A stretch of 64,000 nucleotides of DNA from Clavulina sp. PMI_390 (GCA_015039315.1 WIDE01000025.1:362905-426904); one strand, 5' to 3'. Counted from the first letter of the stretch, positions 22,873 to 36,191 are shown. Notes: a model not told the origin generated them from the sequence alone. Numbers and translations: made by a program.

Positions 22873-24563
22873 TCAGGTCGTATGCTCGACAGCAGCGCCG
22901 TCGCCTGTTTCGACGGGCTTCGTTGGTGAGCGTGGTGGGGGCGGCATGCTCCTTCGTGGAGGGATAGCTGGTGGAGGGGGTACCGAGCGCCTTGGAGGAG
23001 GTGCCATTTCGAAGGAGGTTCGTGCCGGGGTCATGGAAGTCGCCGTATTGTATGAGGGAGCCGGCTCCTCCGTATCATCATGAAGCTGGATCTCTTCGGT
23101 GTCATCCTCATCCAGGCTGTTGTTCCTGCTACCGAAACGCTCCTCCTGCACGGCCGCCTCTTTCTCTTTGGACATCCAACTCGGACTCATAGGAGACTGG
23201 CTCCCACTGGCACCGCCAGTCGCGCTCATCGTGCGGCTGATGCTGATGCTCCTCCTTACATCCTCCATTGCGAGTTCGTTCTCCCGGCGCTCAGATCCGC
23301 TGAAGACGCCCTCTGCCGCAGCAATGGCAATATGTAGTACCTCGGTGCCAGGCGGGCACTCAACGCGCGAGTCCTCGGCAAGGATCTCTGCGGCTTTGAT
23401 AGGGCGGCCGTAGAATCGTGCGTTCTCGTCTTTGCGCTCGAGAATGATATTCCCTGTGCATAAGCGAGATTAGTTATCCGTGGAGATACCTATGCGGCAA
23501 ATAATACGATTTGATAGATGGTAGAGGACATACCATCAACTTGAGCACCTCCATAAAGACCCTTGCTCTTCACATAGCTCAACACAGGGCTCGCTTCGAT
23601 TCCCGAGTCAAGGACAGCACCGGCGCCTAGTGGGCCTGCCGCGACGCTCACTTCGGCCCCAAGTGAGACCTTGGGGTTGGAGAAAGCTTTCACGGCCTTG
23701 CGCGTGCGCAAAATCAGAACCACATCATAGACATCGGCGCCAGCGAGGAAGCCAAAACCGATGGTGTGAATGAGCAGACCAGATGGGGGACCCCAGTCTG
23801 AGATTTTGGCGTGGTATCAGTGAGAGATAACAGACCGAGGCGAGTAAGAGAGAAGAATAGAAATGTTAGCCGGGGTTGATAGGGGAGGAGCAAGAGGTGG
23901 TGGAGAGACAAAAAATACTCACTGCCTTCACTATCGCGCGAAAGGACGACGCCGCTTCCACCTGCTCCAGAGAAGCCCAACCCAGTACGAAAAGCAGTAA
24001 AAATCGCCAAGCCCTGAGCGTTTCGGATCAACTGCGCAAAGAAGATCATAAAAGATAATCAGAACAAATTGTAACTTCACATGGAAATGCAATGAAGACA
24101 CACGCTGGGCGGGATCTTGACGAGAACTTTCTGGGTCTTCTTCTTGGCGTCGGGGGTTGTAGGGCTCGTTGGACTCGTGGGTACAGCAACGTCCAACATT
24201 TCATCCGCTAGAACGGGACACGTTATTGCCAAGAATTGGATCTCATTACGCCAAAACGAACTTACATGTGAACGTGGTCAATATCCTCGAGGCCTTTTTG
24301 ATTTCTAGTTCACATCAGCATGAACACGTCAGCATAACTGCGCGTGTGCACACATGCAAGATCCATAGGGCTCTCGCCCTCGAAAACATATCACAGATTA
24401 AAGGATACGCACCACCTTCCATAGGACCGGGCCAGAAACCCTCCATGCCGAGTTTACCCGAGGCCTTGTTAACTTGGGCGCCAAGTGCATCGAGCCCAAC
24501 GAACACCTTGTCATGGACGACCTGGAAGCTCCGTCGCCATCCCGATTGTTGAGTTTGGGCCAT
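22873..24563 (-). CDS. SYLF-domain (Ysc84-type) protein 1 with Pro-rich tail
   Basis: Six exons: 24413-24563, 24266-24304, 24104-24207, 23923-24031, 23534-23797 and 22873-23453, giving 415 residues. The SYLF domain spans about 50-240: KVLVKIPPSLIRNAQGLAIF, GLGFSGAGGSGVV, then WGPPSGLLIHTIGFGFLAGA and LSYVKSKGLYGGAQVDG. SYLF domains bind phosphoinositides and, in yeast Ysc84/Lsb3, actin at endocytic patches. Here the usual SH3 domain is absent. The tail is instead Ser/Glu-rich and ends in PPPPAIPPRRS and PPPPRSPTKP stretches, which look like SH3 ligands. The upstream exons are small (38-110 bases) and align one to one with SYLF-2. Role in membrane/actin work is inferred from family. Confidence 0.9.
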
Positions 24564-25403
24564 TGAAAGCGGCTAGATAAGGTTGTTTGCTATTCTGCGA
24601 GTAGATGATGGAGGTTTGCGAGACGCCGTGGGGGAATACTGCGTGTGCGCGCGCGCGGTCTATGAAGCCCGTGACTTGTCGAGGAGCGGATGTGTGTTGT
24701 TTCGTCGATGGATCACGCAAGTACTATTATTTGGATACGGCCAGTAATTCCAGTGTTCTCTGATTGATGAGACAAGTTTGAGGGTGGAGAACGGTGGGGC
24801 GCAGTCGCGGGAGTTAAGACAGGCCGGGGAATTGGAGTTAGCCTCGAGGCAGTTGAGATAACCACCCCAGAACATTCGAGTCCTGACCTAAATATTCCAA
24901 GCGCACAACGATTACCAATGCCAAAGTCGTTAGCAATCCCGTCGATGCCTTAGTGGCCGGAACGACGAGAAAGCTGTTTGTTGGGTTCCGACGCCGGAGC
25001 CGGCTGCCGCCGCGTTACTGTCGGGGGACGTCATCGTCACCATGTATCCTCCGATGTAGATTGGCCGCACAACCGACCACTGCGGTACCAAATGTGGGCG
25101 CAGTGAGGTCGATCGAGAGCAAATTAATATTCTTTCCGGTTTATGTATGGGAAAGTCAGCCGACCACTCGCAAAGCGCGCAGCTAGTCATCGAAGCAGCC
25201 GAGAATGCCTATTTATAAGCAGACCTATTACACATACTAATAGTACTTGATGCAGTTAACTAGCTGATCTTCCCGAGAGACTACGACCCCAAATATGTGA
25301 CCACGATATACGACATCTTAAGAAAACTAGACGTGAAAAGGTATTGAGCACCTCAATCTCCGCCAAACCCAACCCCAGATGCATCCATCGATGCCCTCAT
25401 GCT
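24564..25403. other. Intergenic, no gene seen
   Basis: Contains a short alternating GTGCGCGCGCGCGG run near 24644 and probably the SYLF-1 promoter. Nothing else supported. Confidence 0.4.
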
Positions 25404-26197
25404 TCAATATCTCCCGACGCCTGTAGCATTTCGAACCATATTCTCAAGGATTGAGTCGAGAACTCGAGCTGCCGCCCTCAACTTCTTCTCCGTAGTGGGA
25501 GGGAGATGGCCGGTAGCGATCAAAGTGCTGGGAACATCCCACACGACACTCGTGCCAATCGACTGGTTTTTCGAGTCAAATAGCTCGTTGACCACGATAC
25601 GAGTAGGCACATGCAGCCCTGCGACGGTGTCGTACTGTACCATCGTTGCAGCCACGACGGGGTTTCCGATGATGTAGGTCTTGGCTTGTGCAATACTCCC
25701 CGGGACAAATACGGGCATGAAAGTGGTGTAGTACAGCATGTTGAAGACCCTGTTGGATTGACCTTAAGCAAATGAGAAACCAGGATGGATACGGTCAAGA
25801 ACGTACATGAAATCAGCGGGCCCTGTAATTGACTCGATGGCATTCTCGAACAACGTGAGGTTCCCGGTTTTTATGGCCTCGTTAACGTTACCCTGCGCTG
25901 GGCCGTACGTCGTGCATCCTTGGTAGTTGGCGTATCCCACAAGGGAGGCGACGTTACTATCGACGGTGGTAAAATTCAATGCAGTGTTAATGGTCATACG
26001 CTTTCCCCGGAAATTCTGGGTAATCACTGACAAAAGCGTGAGGTTTTAGTAGAGGGCTATGAAAGGATGTGATCGGAGGCGTGAGAGGGATACATGCCTG
26101 GAGTGAGGGCGAGGCTCGATCTTGCAGGTACTAGATCCGCGAACACTGGGAAGATAGCAGCAAGCGATGCTATGACAACCAAGGATATTCTGGCCAT
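25404..26197 (-). CDS. Secreted DUF302-like protein A
   Basis: Three exons: 26098-26197, 25807-26026 and 25404-25749, giving 221 residues. A signal peptide (MARISLVVIASLAAIFPVFA) starts it. The DUF302-like core is TYIIGNPVVAATMVQYD, then GLHVPTRIVVNELFD, then PSTLIATGHLP and a final helix with LENMVRNATGV. A preceding part holds VASLVGYANYQGCTTYGPAQG with a lone Cys. Intron 1 uses a GC donor (CCAG|GCATGT), unlike the GT donor at the same place in copies B and C. A TATA box (TATAAA on the minus strand, 26331-26337) lies about 135 bases upstream of the ATG. Secretion is inferred from the N-terminus; function unknown. The same fold occurs without signal peptide at 17067 and 42554. Confidence 0.8.
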
Positions 26198-27137
26198 TTT
26201 TATGCCAGGAGATATTGGAGTTGGTGTGGGCAAGAGGATCAGGACGTATAGGCCCCCGGAAGAGCTGACGGCAGAGCCTGAAGGGAAAACGCGTAATGGC
26301 TTGCTTGTTCTCTCCCCTTCAGTACGGCTCTTTATACCCCTCACACGTCTCCGTTATCTTCCACATAGGTTGGATATAGCGTCAACACTTAATCAGAGGA
26401 TTGAGACTGCTCGTATACATTGAGTAACTCGCAATGACTTCTTCTGAGTTCTTTACCGGTGTTCAAGTTTGGAACGCAGACCTCATTCACTACCTGGATT
26501 ATTTAGCTCCTATGAGTTCGGAATCAACCGATCGTCGTCACTCATTCATCAACGCGGGGTGATTCTGCGCAAATGGTGTAACTTTGCCTAATTGCGGGCG
26601 GCCACCATGGGGAGAGGACTGGGTATTCTAGTCGATTAAGGTATACATAAGAGCATGATAGAGATTAAATCGGGGAGAAAGGGGTTGTTTTATGAGAGAG
26701 AAAACAAGTGAGCTATTGGATCCCGAGATAAGATATTTCCGATCAAAACTCAGCATGACATCCTAATAATCTTCCCTTATTGATCACTTCGCTTCTACAG
26801 GTTTTTGTCTCCAAAAGAGTCAGAAGTGCAACTTGGCGATGATTTTGGCGCTCCTAGTGGTGATTCAGGTGCAGAGAGTGGCAGGGGGGTTAGCGGCGAC
26901 ATGTTGGTTGGAAGGTCACCGCATGTGACGTGTCACGTTCATGGCCAACTGCACGAGGGAATCCGCTACAAAGCAATAATGACAAACGATGCAAGTAGGT
27001 TGCCACACTCCAGAAGCGGGAAAGCCCGATTTATATGTTGTAGGTTTATGCACCTACAAGGAACAAAAATTTACAATGCATCTGGGTCCACATTTGCCGA
27101 ACTCGAACCCAGATCCCTTTTTGGAGGTTTCCGAGAT
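26198..27137. other. Promoter of DUF302-like A and intergenic
   Basis: TATA box at 26331-26337. A block near 26565-26600 resembles one near 30115-30150 upstream of copy C, so promoters were duplicated with the genes. No further gene seen. Confidence 0.4.
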
Positions 27138-27944
27138 TTACGAGGTCCAAACACCGGTAGCGTTACGAACCATATTCTCAAGGACGGAGTCAAGAACTTG
27201 GGCCGCCGCTTTTAATTTCTTCTCAGTAGCAGGAGGAAGTACGCCGATGGCGATCAGTGTGCTGGGGACATCCCATACGACACTTGTACCACTCGGTTGG
27301 TTATTCGAATCGAATAATGTGTTGACCACAATACGGGTAGGCACGTGCAACCCGGCGAGAGTGTCGTATTGCAACATCGTCGCAGCTAGGATGGGGTTTC
27401 CTATGATGTATGTCTTCGCATGTGCTACGCTCCCTGGGACGAAGAGAGGCATGAAAGAGGTGAAGAACAACATGTTGAAAACCCTGAAAGAATATTGTGT
27501 AAGTATAGCGATCAAGAAAAGGGCGGAACGCAGAGAAAGACGCACATAAAATCGGACGGCCCTGTAATGGAGTCGACAGCATTCTCGAACATCGTAAGAT
27601 TCCCGGTTTGTAGGGCCTGAGTTACACTCCCCTGCGCCGGACCGTACGTAGTGCACCCCTGGTAATAGGCATATCCCACGAGGGATGCGACCTTGCTATC
27701 AACAGTGGCAAAGTCCATCGCAGTGTTAATAGTCATGCGCCTTCCCCCAAAGTTCTGAGTGATTACTATGCAAGAGCACGTGAGAGCCGACCAAGTGTCA
27801 ACAAGAAGCGAATCAAGCATGTTAGATAAACGGTGTACCTGGTTTGAGAGCAGGATTCGACGTTGGGTTTCCTCTGGCTGGAGTCAAAAAGGCTGGGGAG
27901 CACGCTGCAAGAACAGCCACAATGGCAGGGAGGATGTTAATCAT
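27138..27944 (-). CDS. Secreted DUF302-like protein B
   Basis: Three exons: 27839-27944, 27546-27765 and 27138-27483, giving 223 residues. Exons 2 and 3 have exactly the lengths of copy A. Signal peptide MINILPAIVAVLAACSPAFL. The core is TYIIGNPILAATMLQYD, then GLHVPTRIVVNTLFD, and it ends VRNATGVWTS. The Tyr-Gly-Cys-Thr-Thr-Tyr-Gly motif is kept. Intron 1 has a normal GT donor. A TATA box (minus, 28057-28064) is about 115 bases before the ATG. It is the middle of three tandem copies on one strand, about 1.8 kb apart. Confidence 0.8.
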
Positions 27945-28902
27945 AGTTGATGGGGGATTCGGGTGGTTCAAAGGATCCAGAGAGTATTATGAAGGTGAAG
28001 ACCTTCGAGGGGGAGCTGTTTTGAGCCTGCCTGGTTTCCACATCTCAGCACAGGCATTTTTATATCTTTTGCCCGTCCTCTCCCATTCCGCACGACTGTA
28101 GTATAGCATGGGAACGAACAGCTTGGCATAACAAGCAAACCAAGTGAATTTGATGTTTGCATATGGACAGACTGTAATCGCGACCTTCTTAGACCTTGAG
28201 GTTCCTTAACTGTCCCAAAAGTGGGATAGTCAGTACAGTTCGCAGAGCCGACACTACCGTCATGCCGTAGCTCGTATGAGCTCGGCATCGGCGATTCTCT
28301 TCTTTCATGAACGCTATCCAATTATGTTAAAGCAGCGGAGCTTTGTCTCATGATCAGTAGCGCGGCTACGATCACGATTTAGAGGGCATTTGCGATGTAA
28401 TTGTTTCGCACCTCGATAGGAGAAGTTTGGAAGTAGAGGCGGGAAGGAGTTGCGCGTACGTCTGAATCAAAACGAAACCCGCCGTCGGAGCTAGAAACAA
28501 GTTTTCCAATTACGGTGCAGTACAATCCTGATTTGGTCGGCGTCTGGCAGGACATCACTCATGTGATCACCCCGCCCATTGCGTACGAAGGAGAGCTGGG
28601 GATTTCGGCTACTGGGCGATCAATTTAGCCTTTTCTGTGGTCATTCAGGTACGGATGGACCTAAGGCGGGATAGTGGCAAGTGGTGAGTGGCAAAGAGGC
28701 GAGATCTGTCACACCTCTTGTCGCAGCCGCGTTCAAGCATCCATTAACACGTGCTATTAGTAATTGGTAACAGTGGCTATCCTCTCAGCAAGGCAGCAAT
28801 ATCAGAACCATTCGTACAAAGTCATGAAAGAGATGCGTAAAAATATCCAATGGTTCTAGGTTCTCCAAATCCCAGCCCGTGCGCGCACCTCCCGTGAAAA
28901 GC
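27945..28902. other. Promoter of DUF302-like B and intergenic
   Basis: TATA box at 28057-28064. A block at about 28240-28290 (ACACTACCGTCATGCCG...) matches about 30040-30080 upstream of copy C. No gene seen. Confidence 0.4.
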
Positions 28903-29710
28903 TCACCAAACACCAGTGGCATTGCGGACCATGTTCTCAACGTTCGAGTCGAGGATCAAAGCTGCCGCCTTGAGCTTCTTCTCGGTGGCAGCGGGGAGGT
29001 GGCCGATAGCGATCAATGTGCTGGGAACATCCCACACAACGCTAGTGCCGATCGACTTGTTCTTCGCATCGAACAGTTCACTGACGACGATGCGCGTGGG
29101 CACGTGGAGGCCAGCGATGGTGTCCCATTTCAACATCGTCTCAGCCACGATGGGGTTGCCGATAATGTAGGTCTTGGCTTGCGCAATGGTGTCTGGGATG
29201 AAGAGAGGCATGAACGAGGTGTAGTACAGCATGTTGAAGACCCTATTGAAGGAAGAATCAGAGGCTTCACGGTCAGTAACTGAAGCAAAGATGGAAGAGA
29301 CAATAAATTCATACATAAAATCAGTGGGCCCAGTCAGAGCCTCAATCGCGTTCTCGAACATCGTGAGGTTCTTGCTTTCAATGGCCCCGTTCACTCGTTC
29401 CGTTGAAGCCCCATAAGTCGTGCATCCCTCGTAGTGAGAATAGCCCACAAGATAGGCAACATTGCTATCAACAGTGGTAAAATTCAGCGAGGTGTTGATA
29501 GTCTTGCGTTGTCCCCCATAGTGCTGGGTGATTACTGGGCAAACGGACATGGGTCAGCACGAATGAAGAGCCGAATCCGGATGCAACAAAGATGTGTCAT
29601 AAATTCTTACCTGGGGTCAACGCATTCTTTGGAAGCTTCTTAGTTGGGGTTGCGAGGACAGGGGAGAGGGCAGCGAGGGTAGCCGCAAGTACGACGAAGA
29701 ATTTAGTCAT
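28903..29710 (-). CDS. Secreted DUF302-like protein C
   Basis: Three exons: 29611-29710, 29315-29534 and 28903-29242, giving 219 residues. Signal peptide MTKFFVVLAATLAALSPVLA. The core is TYIIGNPIVAETMLKWD, then GLHVPTRIVVSELFD, then PSTLIAIGHLPAATEKKL, ending VRNATGVW. The intron positions equal those of A and B. A weak TATA-like element (CATAAATACC on the minus strand, 29841-29850) lies about 135 bases upstream. Function unknown; probably secreted. Confidence 0.8.
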
Positions 29711-31829
29711 TGCGAGACAGGAGGTAGATTATTAGTTGAGGTAGAGGGATTAAGGACGTGTAGCGTCGTAAAAAAGGCAGGAGGAGGTGTGTGGGGGGAA
29801 GCTCGTCGAGACTTGCCTGGTCTTTTAGTATCACCACCAGTGGTATTTATGTGTCCCCCTTGTCCCTCATTCCAAAATCTCCTCTGTGTGGTATGACTGT
29901 AGGAACTTGAGCCAAATGAAACGAGGGCCCAAGCACCGCCGTGCATTTGGACGCATGGCAATTGCTGACATTGACTTTCGAATCCTCCAATGGGAGTTCA
30001 TCTCTCAAGGATGAGGGGATTCATTATCGTCGGCAGGGAGTACACTACCGGCGTGCCGTGGCTCACATGAGCTCGGTAGGAGCGGGACCTAATTTTTTCA
30101 TCTACATGGCCTGGTTGTGCCTAAATGGCGTAACACTGCCTCACAATGAGAAGAGCGGCTGGAGGAAGAGGCGATATAAGTGTTACGCGTCCTGATCGGA
30201 GGCCTTTGAGGCGTCGAGGTTGGAAATCCAGTGTGTATGTACGAGAAACCATGAATGCGCCGCCGGATCCAGCGATAAATTCCTGTAGTTACTATACGAC
30301 GTAGTGCCGAGTTGCTTTACTACCCTGTACCTGCGGGAAGCTGGTCATTTTGCGGTAGATTTGAGCTTTGTGATGCATTGGGCGGCCTGTTAGCTGACCC
30401 TAGCAACGGCGTCGGCAGTTCAGACACGCCAAGAGGTACAGATGCCGGGTTCGGTTGGGTTCGATGTCAAGAAATGTGGGTGGGCATTTTTTGGTGGCCT
30501 GTCACTGTCAGTGTCACTCTGCTCTGCCAAATTGTCAAGCCACCGCACCTCGCTCCAGTCCGATCACTTTCATTTACCAAAGTGCCCGACAGTCCTAATT
30601 ACTGCCTCGTGGAAGGTCTTTAATGTCTCGTTTATGCCACACCATCGGCAGTTCAAAGCTCTGGGAAACTCCAGTTCAACAAGAGGTTTCATCATTTCGG
30701 CCAGGGCCTGGAAGGCACAATATCAGCTAGGTCCAGTATAACCGATAATCATCCAAGAGGATGGTAAGTACTCAAGCGCTGCCGCTCCATACCGCTAGTT
30801 TCTTTTCTCGTCTGCGCCAGTGTGTTCAATGCTCTTCCCTGATATTCGGATGCTTGGGATGAGATTGAAGGAACTCCTGTCCGGGTGCTTCAAGCCGGAA
30901 GCTCCGACCGGCTCGCTACTGAGGCCCCTGAATTACGCTGGCAGTTTGCCCGCACATCTAAGACAGTTCCGTCACTCATTCTCGCTTCTAGAAATCTGGC
31001 GGAAGCTCGTTACGGTCTTAGTGAGACGGGGTTAATAACAATATTGCCAAGGACAGGAACGACGGCAGCCACGCTTCATTACTCTCTTGCTCGCAATTAA
31101 CTCGCCTGACCAAAGCTTCTGACCGGTCGGCGTGGTGGTTCACAACAGTCGCAGTGAATCCCGCCATGGGGGCCAGCTTCTTTCGCAAAGATCTCTTCCT
31201 GTAGATACAACGATAAATCGTACCCGAATTCGAGGCTTGATACCTACTGGGATGAAACATCAGCGCATACGACGTCGGAAGAGCTCGATCCTGCAAAGAT
31301 TGGTGTGCGGGATTCTACATGGGCCTTCAGGTCGTTGAGCGGCCTAGTGTGCCTCTACTCTACTCCATCCACGCGTTCCCCAGGGCCTACGGAGCTTTCA
31401 GTAAATTCTTCATATTGTGTGTCAGCTAGCCCCAACTCAATACGCCTATGTTTGTTTCCCACTCCAAACGATTTGGATCTCATCTCCGGCAACTATGGGG
31501 CATCCCAGTCGTACCCTTCGGGGTTCGGTACCTTGGCGTTGTGAGGCACCAGATGGTGCCTGGACACCTGACTCAGCGCGTGGATCACACAAGGTTCTCG
31601 CGTCAGATACGAAGTGTAGTCCCCGTATATGCCTCTCCCGCTGGTCAGGTCTTATGCGGGTGTCCTAACATAAAGTGAGGCTATGTTGCGGCGTAGCAGA
31701 AGACTTCTCAGGTCGGGCCGTACTCGTGCAAAGTTCATCATCGCTCTTTCAGAAACGTCAGAAGCGTCATATTGGCGTAACACTCATTACAAATCTCTGC
31801 CTATCCCTATCGGTCAGCCGGCTTACGAT
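29711..31829. other. Long gene-poor region, no supported gene
   Basis: The first ~500 bases repeat promoter blocks of the DUF302-like copies. From 30300 to 31829 there are scattered short frames in all phases (for example about 30820-31100 plus) that shift from one frame to another, as in decayed coding sequence. I recognise no family and see no terminal repeats of a transposon. Confidence 0.35.
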
Positions 31830-32480
31830 TACCAACGCCGCCGCCATACTTGCATGACCAAACTCGAATAGAGCATTACGGATGCTTCACGCTCATTCCG
31901 GATCGAAATAATGACTCTTGTGATTGCACCGGGGGCTTGTGTGCGATATGATAACCATTTGCCGCCTTTTTGCTGCTCACCTATATCCGTTTTTGCCGTC
32001 TCAACAACCATCCTTTCGTATTCGGCTAGTGGCACTATCCCAAACACTAAATAGCCCAGAAAAGCACCCATGAATTGCCGGGTCTTCAGCAAAGTTCCAG
32101 GAGCGAGTTCGAGGATCTAATAGGTAAGGGCGAGAGGTGGCTAGTTTCTGATCGCCGCATGTTTCGATCGAAGCTCTTCGATCAGTTACTGCTCCACTTT
32201 TGCTTCCTTCGCCATCAGGCGCATACGAGGGAAGATCATCAGTCGCGTGCACTCTGTACGGAGGTCGCCGTGATGTTACATGATAGGGTGGGGGAATGCT
32301 CATAGATGGATAGGTGACCGCGCCAGGGAGCAAACCTACCGCCGGATTAAGATGAATCCAGAGTTGCTGGTTATAATTTCCCATGTTCTCAACCGGGAAT
32401 CATCTCCAAGTCTCAAAAGCCGCAGCTTCGCATGCGTGGCAATGACAGCCGCTCCACCGAATATTGGTCCTGTCTAAGAT
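31830..32480 (-). other. Possible unrecognised gene or relic, minus strand
   Basis: Minus-strand frames with protein-like composition follow one another: TGPIFGGAAVIATHAKLRLL (about 32400-32475), then a Pro/Tyr-rich part with SIPPPYHV and DLPSYAP (about 32180-32310), then a hydrophobic segment FMGAFLGYLVFGIVPLAEYE (about 32020-32080). I cannot connect them into one convincing spliced frame, so this may be a decayed membrane-protein gene with PPxY motifs, or chance. Confidence 0.2.
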
Positions 32481-33753
32481 GAAAATTGCTCCCCGCGTGA
32501 ACTACCAAGATGCAAGGATTTGACAAGCTGAGTTGCGACGTCGTGGCGCGTGTTCGTGCGTGCGTCATTTGGGATTGACATCTGTCACAAGTATTTTAGC
32601 GGAACTGCTGGCGAACTACCTATGAACTGTGCCGGTGTGTACGGAGGATCGTGGGGATCGTGAAATCCATGTTTGTGGCGGCTATAGGCGCTGCGAAAAA
32701 TATAAGGTTTCGGTCAGTTGAAGGGTCAGACCGTAGCGCCTAGGAAGCCGCCGCCAAGAGAGCGGATCTTCCCAATTGAACACATTGATCAGTGGGTCAG
32801 CCGGGAGAATCAGAGCAGCAGACAGGAGGAAGAGGATATCGTTGGTCATGCTGTGTAGTCTAGCCAGTGGCCTAGGCAAGGCGAGTGAGGATCTGAACGC
32901 AACCCGCCGCCTGCTTTCGAATGACATGAATTGCCACTGACTACGCCACCGTACCAGTCGGCGCCGAGGAAAATCACTCGCGTGGCCTTGACAAATGACA
33001 GCTGCTGGGACCTATTTATTGTATTGCGAGCCATATTGCGCCATCGGGAGTCGCAACCCCACCTGGTGGGGGTAAGCGGAACGGCATGTAGGGGTGATGA
33101 AATCAACGAAGTGGAGAGATTGAAGATAGATGGGTATCTATGAAGCAGTGATTGTGCCTAAGAAGCTGCGCGTTTCCGCCCATCCATGTGGCCTCTTTTG
33201 GAAAGATAGTAGATGGAAGAGCCCAAAGGTCATCTTGAACTTTCAGTAATTGCTTCTCAACTTCGTTGGGTCTTTGAAGAGTTCCATACTATAATACACG
33301 TTCCTGTGATACGAAATTCTACGCGAAATGATGCTATTCGGAAATGTGCAAGGATGAGCGCGTGTCGCATGCCAGTGGCGGCAAGCCATCAGGCAGGGCT
33401 GCAGCGGGTCAGGGGATTGGGAAATAGAACATGGATCCAGCCCGTATTTCTCTCGATGAGTATGGAGGAGCAGGCCCTTGAGAGTGGAAGCAGACAGAAG
33501 TAAATGTGCGATTTTTTCACCAAACAAGAGTGCTAAACAAGAATAAACATGTCCATGAAGTTCCCGGTTGTTCCGAAATGTAAGCAGCTATCGAACGTAC
33601 ATAAAGGATATTATAGAGCTTAGGTAGATATGTATATGGGGTATCATAGTAGGCATTGACTTTCCAATAAACGAATGAGATTGTTCGATCCGCAGCAGGT
33701 CCGCAAATCCCTTTGCGCATCCTCACATTCAATTTATTTTCCTCTCGCTTCGT
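32481..33753. other. Intergenic, no gene seen
   Basis: A minus-strand frame at 32682-32846 starts with a hydrophobic N-terminus (MTNDILFLLSAALILPADPL) but is short and without support. Otherwise nothing. Confidence 0.35.
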
Positions 33754-35421
33754 TCATGCTTTGGATTGCCCTTTGGACTTCTCTTCCTGCTCCACAGCCT
33801 TCAGAGCCTCCATATCCGCATCATCAAAGGGGTTCATCTGGGGGACATTGGGATTTTCTGCCACTTGACCCGCCAGCGCCGGAGCTGGCACTGGCACTGG
33901 CATGGCGGGGAGCTGTTCGACCTCATCTTCCGAGGAGTCTGAGCCATGATCAGCGGCAGCAGCGCTGAACTGGGCGCCGGGCGCCGTCTTCTCGGGGAGG
34001 TACGACTGAGGATGCATCTGCCGTGGCTCATCGTAAAGGTCGTCGCCTTCAGAGTGCGTTGTCCCCTCGCGCTCTTCGTAGCCCGGAAGCTGCGTCCGTG
34101 TCGTCACCGTTGTGGCATTGCGTTGTAGTCCAACCTGGGGCTCTCCCATGAATCCACGCGCACTACCGCTAGCCCCAGGAGTAGGAGGATTGGAGAAGGG
34201 GTTCGCGAGCGAGATTGTTGCGGACTGAGAGCCGTCGGATGGGTCAGGGGTGGCCTCTGCGACATGCAAAGCATGATATAGCGAATCAAGAGAGCCCATG
34301 GGCGCAGCAAGGTGCTCGGTCTCCGCTTGCTTGGTTGGGTATGAGGTGAGAATCTCCTTAGATTGGATGGCGCGGCCATAGAATCGGCCGTTTTCGTGTT
34401 GACGCTGAATGATGATATTTCCTATACACGAGCATACAGAGTTAAGCCATAGCTTCAGGGAGTATAACAAACGTAAAGGTGAATGCATACCGTCAACTTG
34501 AAGGCCGCCGTATAGACCCTTGCCCTTGACGTAGCTCAGCACAGGCGCAGCCTCGATACCAACGTCCACAGCAGCCCCTGCGCCAGTCTTCCCGGCAGTA
34601 ACCCCAAGTTCACCACCGAGAGAAATCTTAGGTCGGGTGAAGGCATTGACAGCACGGCGATTACGGAGGACGAGGACGACATCATAGACGTCGGCACCCG
34701 CAAGGAATCCATAACCAAGGGTGTGAATGAGAATACCTGAGGGAAGCCCCCATGCTAGCGAGCAGAAGCAATTGAGTTATTAAGGCTAAATCTTGCATAA
34801 GTCATGTAACCGAGAGTGTGACGCACATCGGTCTTGGTTGCGGGCGATGACGATCCCGCTCCCACCGGCACCAGACCACAGGAGCCCGGTCCTGAAGACA
34901 GTGAAGATAGCCAAGCCTTCAGCCTCGCGAATGTGCTGTGGGAGATGTATGACGTTATTACACGGATGGATACTGGTAATAGAAGAGTGCATACCTTGGC
35001 GGGGATCTTGAAAAGTGCCTTGACCTTTTTCACGTTCTTGGAGCGAGCTTTGGCAGGGTTCTCCGGCGACGCGACTAGAGGACGGAGATATAAGTCAGCT
35101 GGATTGCGCACGCGTAATCGATCGATTTGGACCTACCAGTGAACTTGTGAATAATCCGAGCAGCCTTTTGGACCTCTGCGTGACGGAAAACAGCCTATCA
35201 ATGAGTACATCGTGCGGAATGCATGAAAAGGAGAGAGCCGCACCTCCTTGCATGGGACCAGGCCAGAAGTTCTCGACGCCGATTTTGTCTGAAGCCTTGC
35301 CGACCTTGACGCCAGTTTTGTCAAGCAACTTGAACGTCTTGTCGTGTGCTTTCTTCCAGATCGACTTTTTCTGAGGGGCATCGGCGGCAGCAGGAGTGTC
35401 GTCGATGGGTGTAGAAGTCAT
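33754..35421 (-). CDS. SYLF-domain (Ysc84-type) protein 2
   Basis: Six exons: 35244-35421, 35137-35175, 34995-35074, 34827-34935, 34491-34754 and 33754-34421, giving 445 residues. Exons 2, 4 and 5 (39, 109, 264 bases) equal those of SYLF-1 in length, so the two share one ancestor. The SYLF domain has AEGLAIFTVFRTGLLWSGAG, WGLPSGILIHTLGYGFLAG and LSYVKGKGLYGGLQVDG. The C-terminal ~200 residues are low-complexity with EKTAPGAQFSAAAADHGSDS and Pro/Ala repeats. No SH3 domain. By family it should bind phosphoinositide membranes or actin; no direct evidence here. Confidence 0.9.
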
Positions 35422-36191
35422 CGCGTTTGATACGGAGATCAGAGGGTATCGATGAGGAAGGAAATGGAAGATGTATCCGAGGTGAAGATGTGTGACGCAA
35501 TTTGTCTGGGCGTTCCTGGTTATTTATCAATCTAGTGGGGGCGGTGCGCGCTTCGAGGACTGCGAAAGCCTCGCTGCGAGAGCGAAGCACAAGCGCAATA
35601 TGATTCAAAAGCAGGTGAAGAGCGGGGAGGGACTACGATCCCGAGGCTGCGCTCTGATGCAACTGCGGATGGAGGAGGCTGTACCCGGAAGACTTACGGA
35701 GAGGTCTCGGGACATCGGTAAGAGGTTGAGAATAATCCACTTGTCCGGATTGTATTTTGGAAATCTCTTTTGGCCTATACACGGTTACCGGAAGAACGAA
35801 TGGTTGTTCCGGGACGGAGGCTGGAGTGATGACGTAGTGCCCAGATATCGCTGAATGTTCTCCTATCTATCACAAGCGCACAGAGGAGCATCTGGAAGAA
35901 GGGCTGTTTGGTCCATCCTGCAGTTTTTCATCTATTATTCCGCACATCGCTTGGGCTCAAGAGACTGTCGCTGGCTGGGGCGCACGAGCAAACATCACAC
36001 AACACAAGCCGTCAATTGGCACGAAGGGGTAGACCTCCCAGGAAACTATTATCGATGAATGGCGGGAGAATGTTGTCCGTACAGAATAAATTTTAAAGAG
36101 GAAATATAAATAGTTTGCATTAGTCCGTCCAGTGCACCATAAGCCTCTGAGCATGCGAAACTTGAGGGTGAAATCAATAGAAGGTCTCGAG
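35422..36191. other. Intergenic between SYLF-2 and SYLF-3
   Basis: Promoter side of SYLF-2 and 3' side of SYLF-3. No gene seen. Confidence 0.4.

Noticed and set aside
24640..24662. Z-DNA-like GTGCGCGCGCGCGG run
   Set aside because: Short simple repeat with no further context.
29711..33753. Decayed transposon in the 4-kb gene-poor region
   Set aside because: No terminal repeats, target-site duplications, transposase or reverse-transcriptase motifs were seen.
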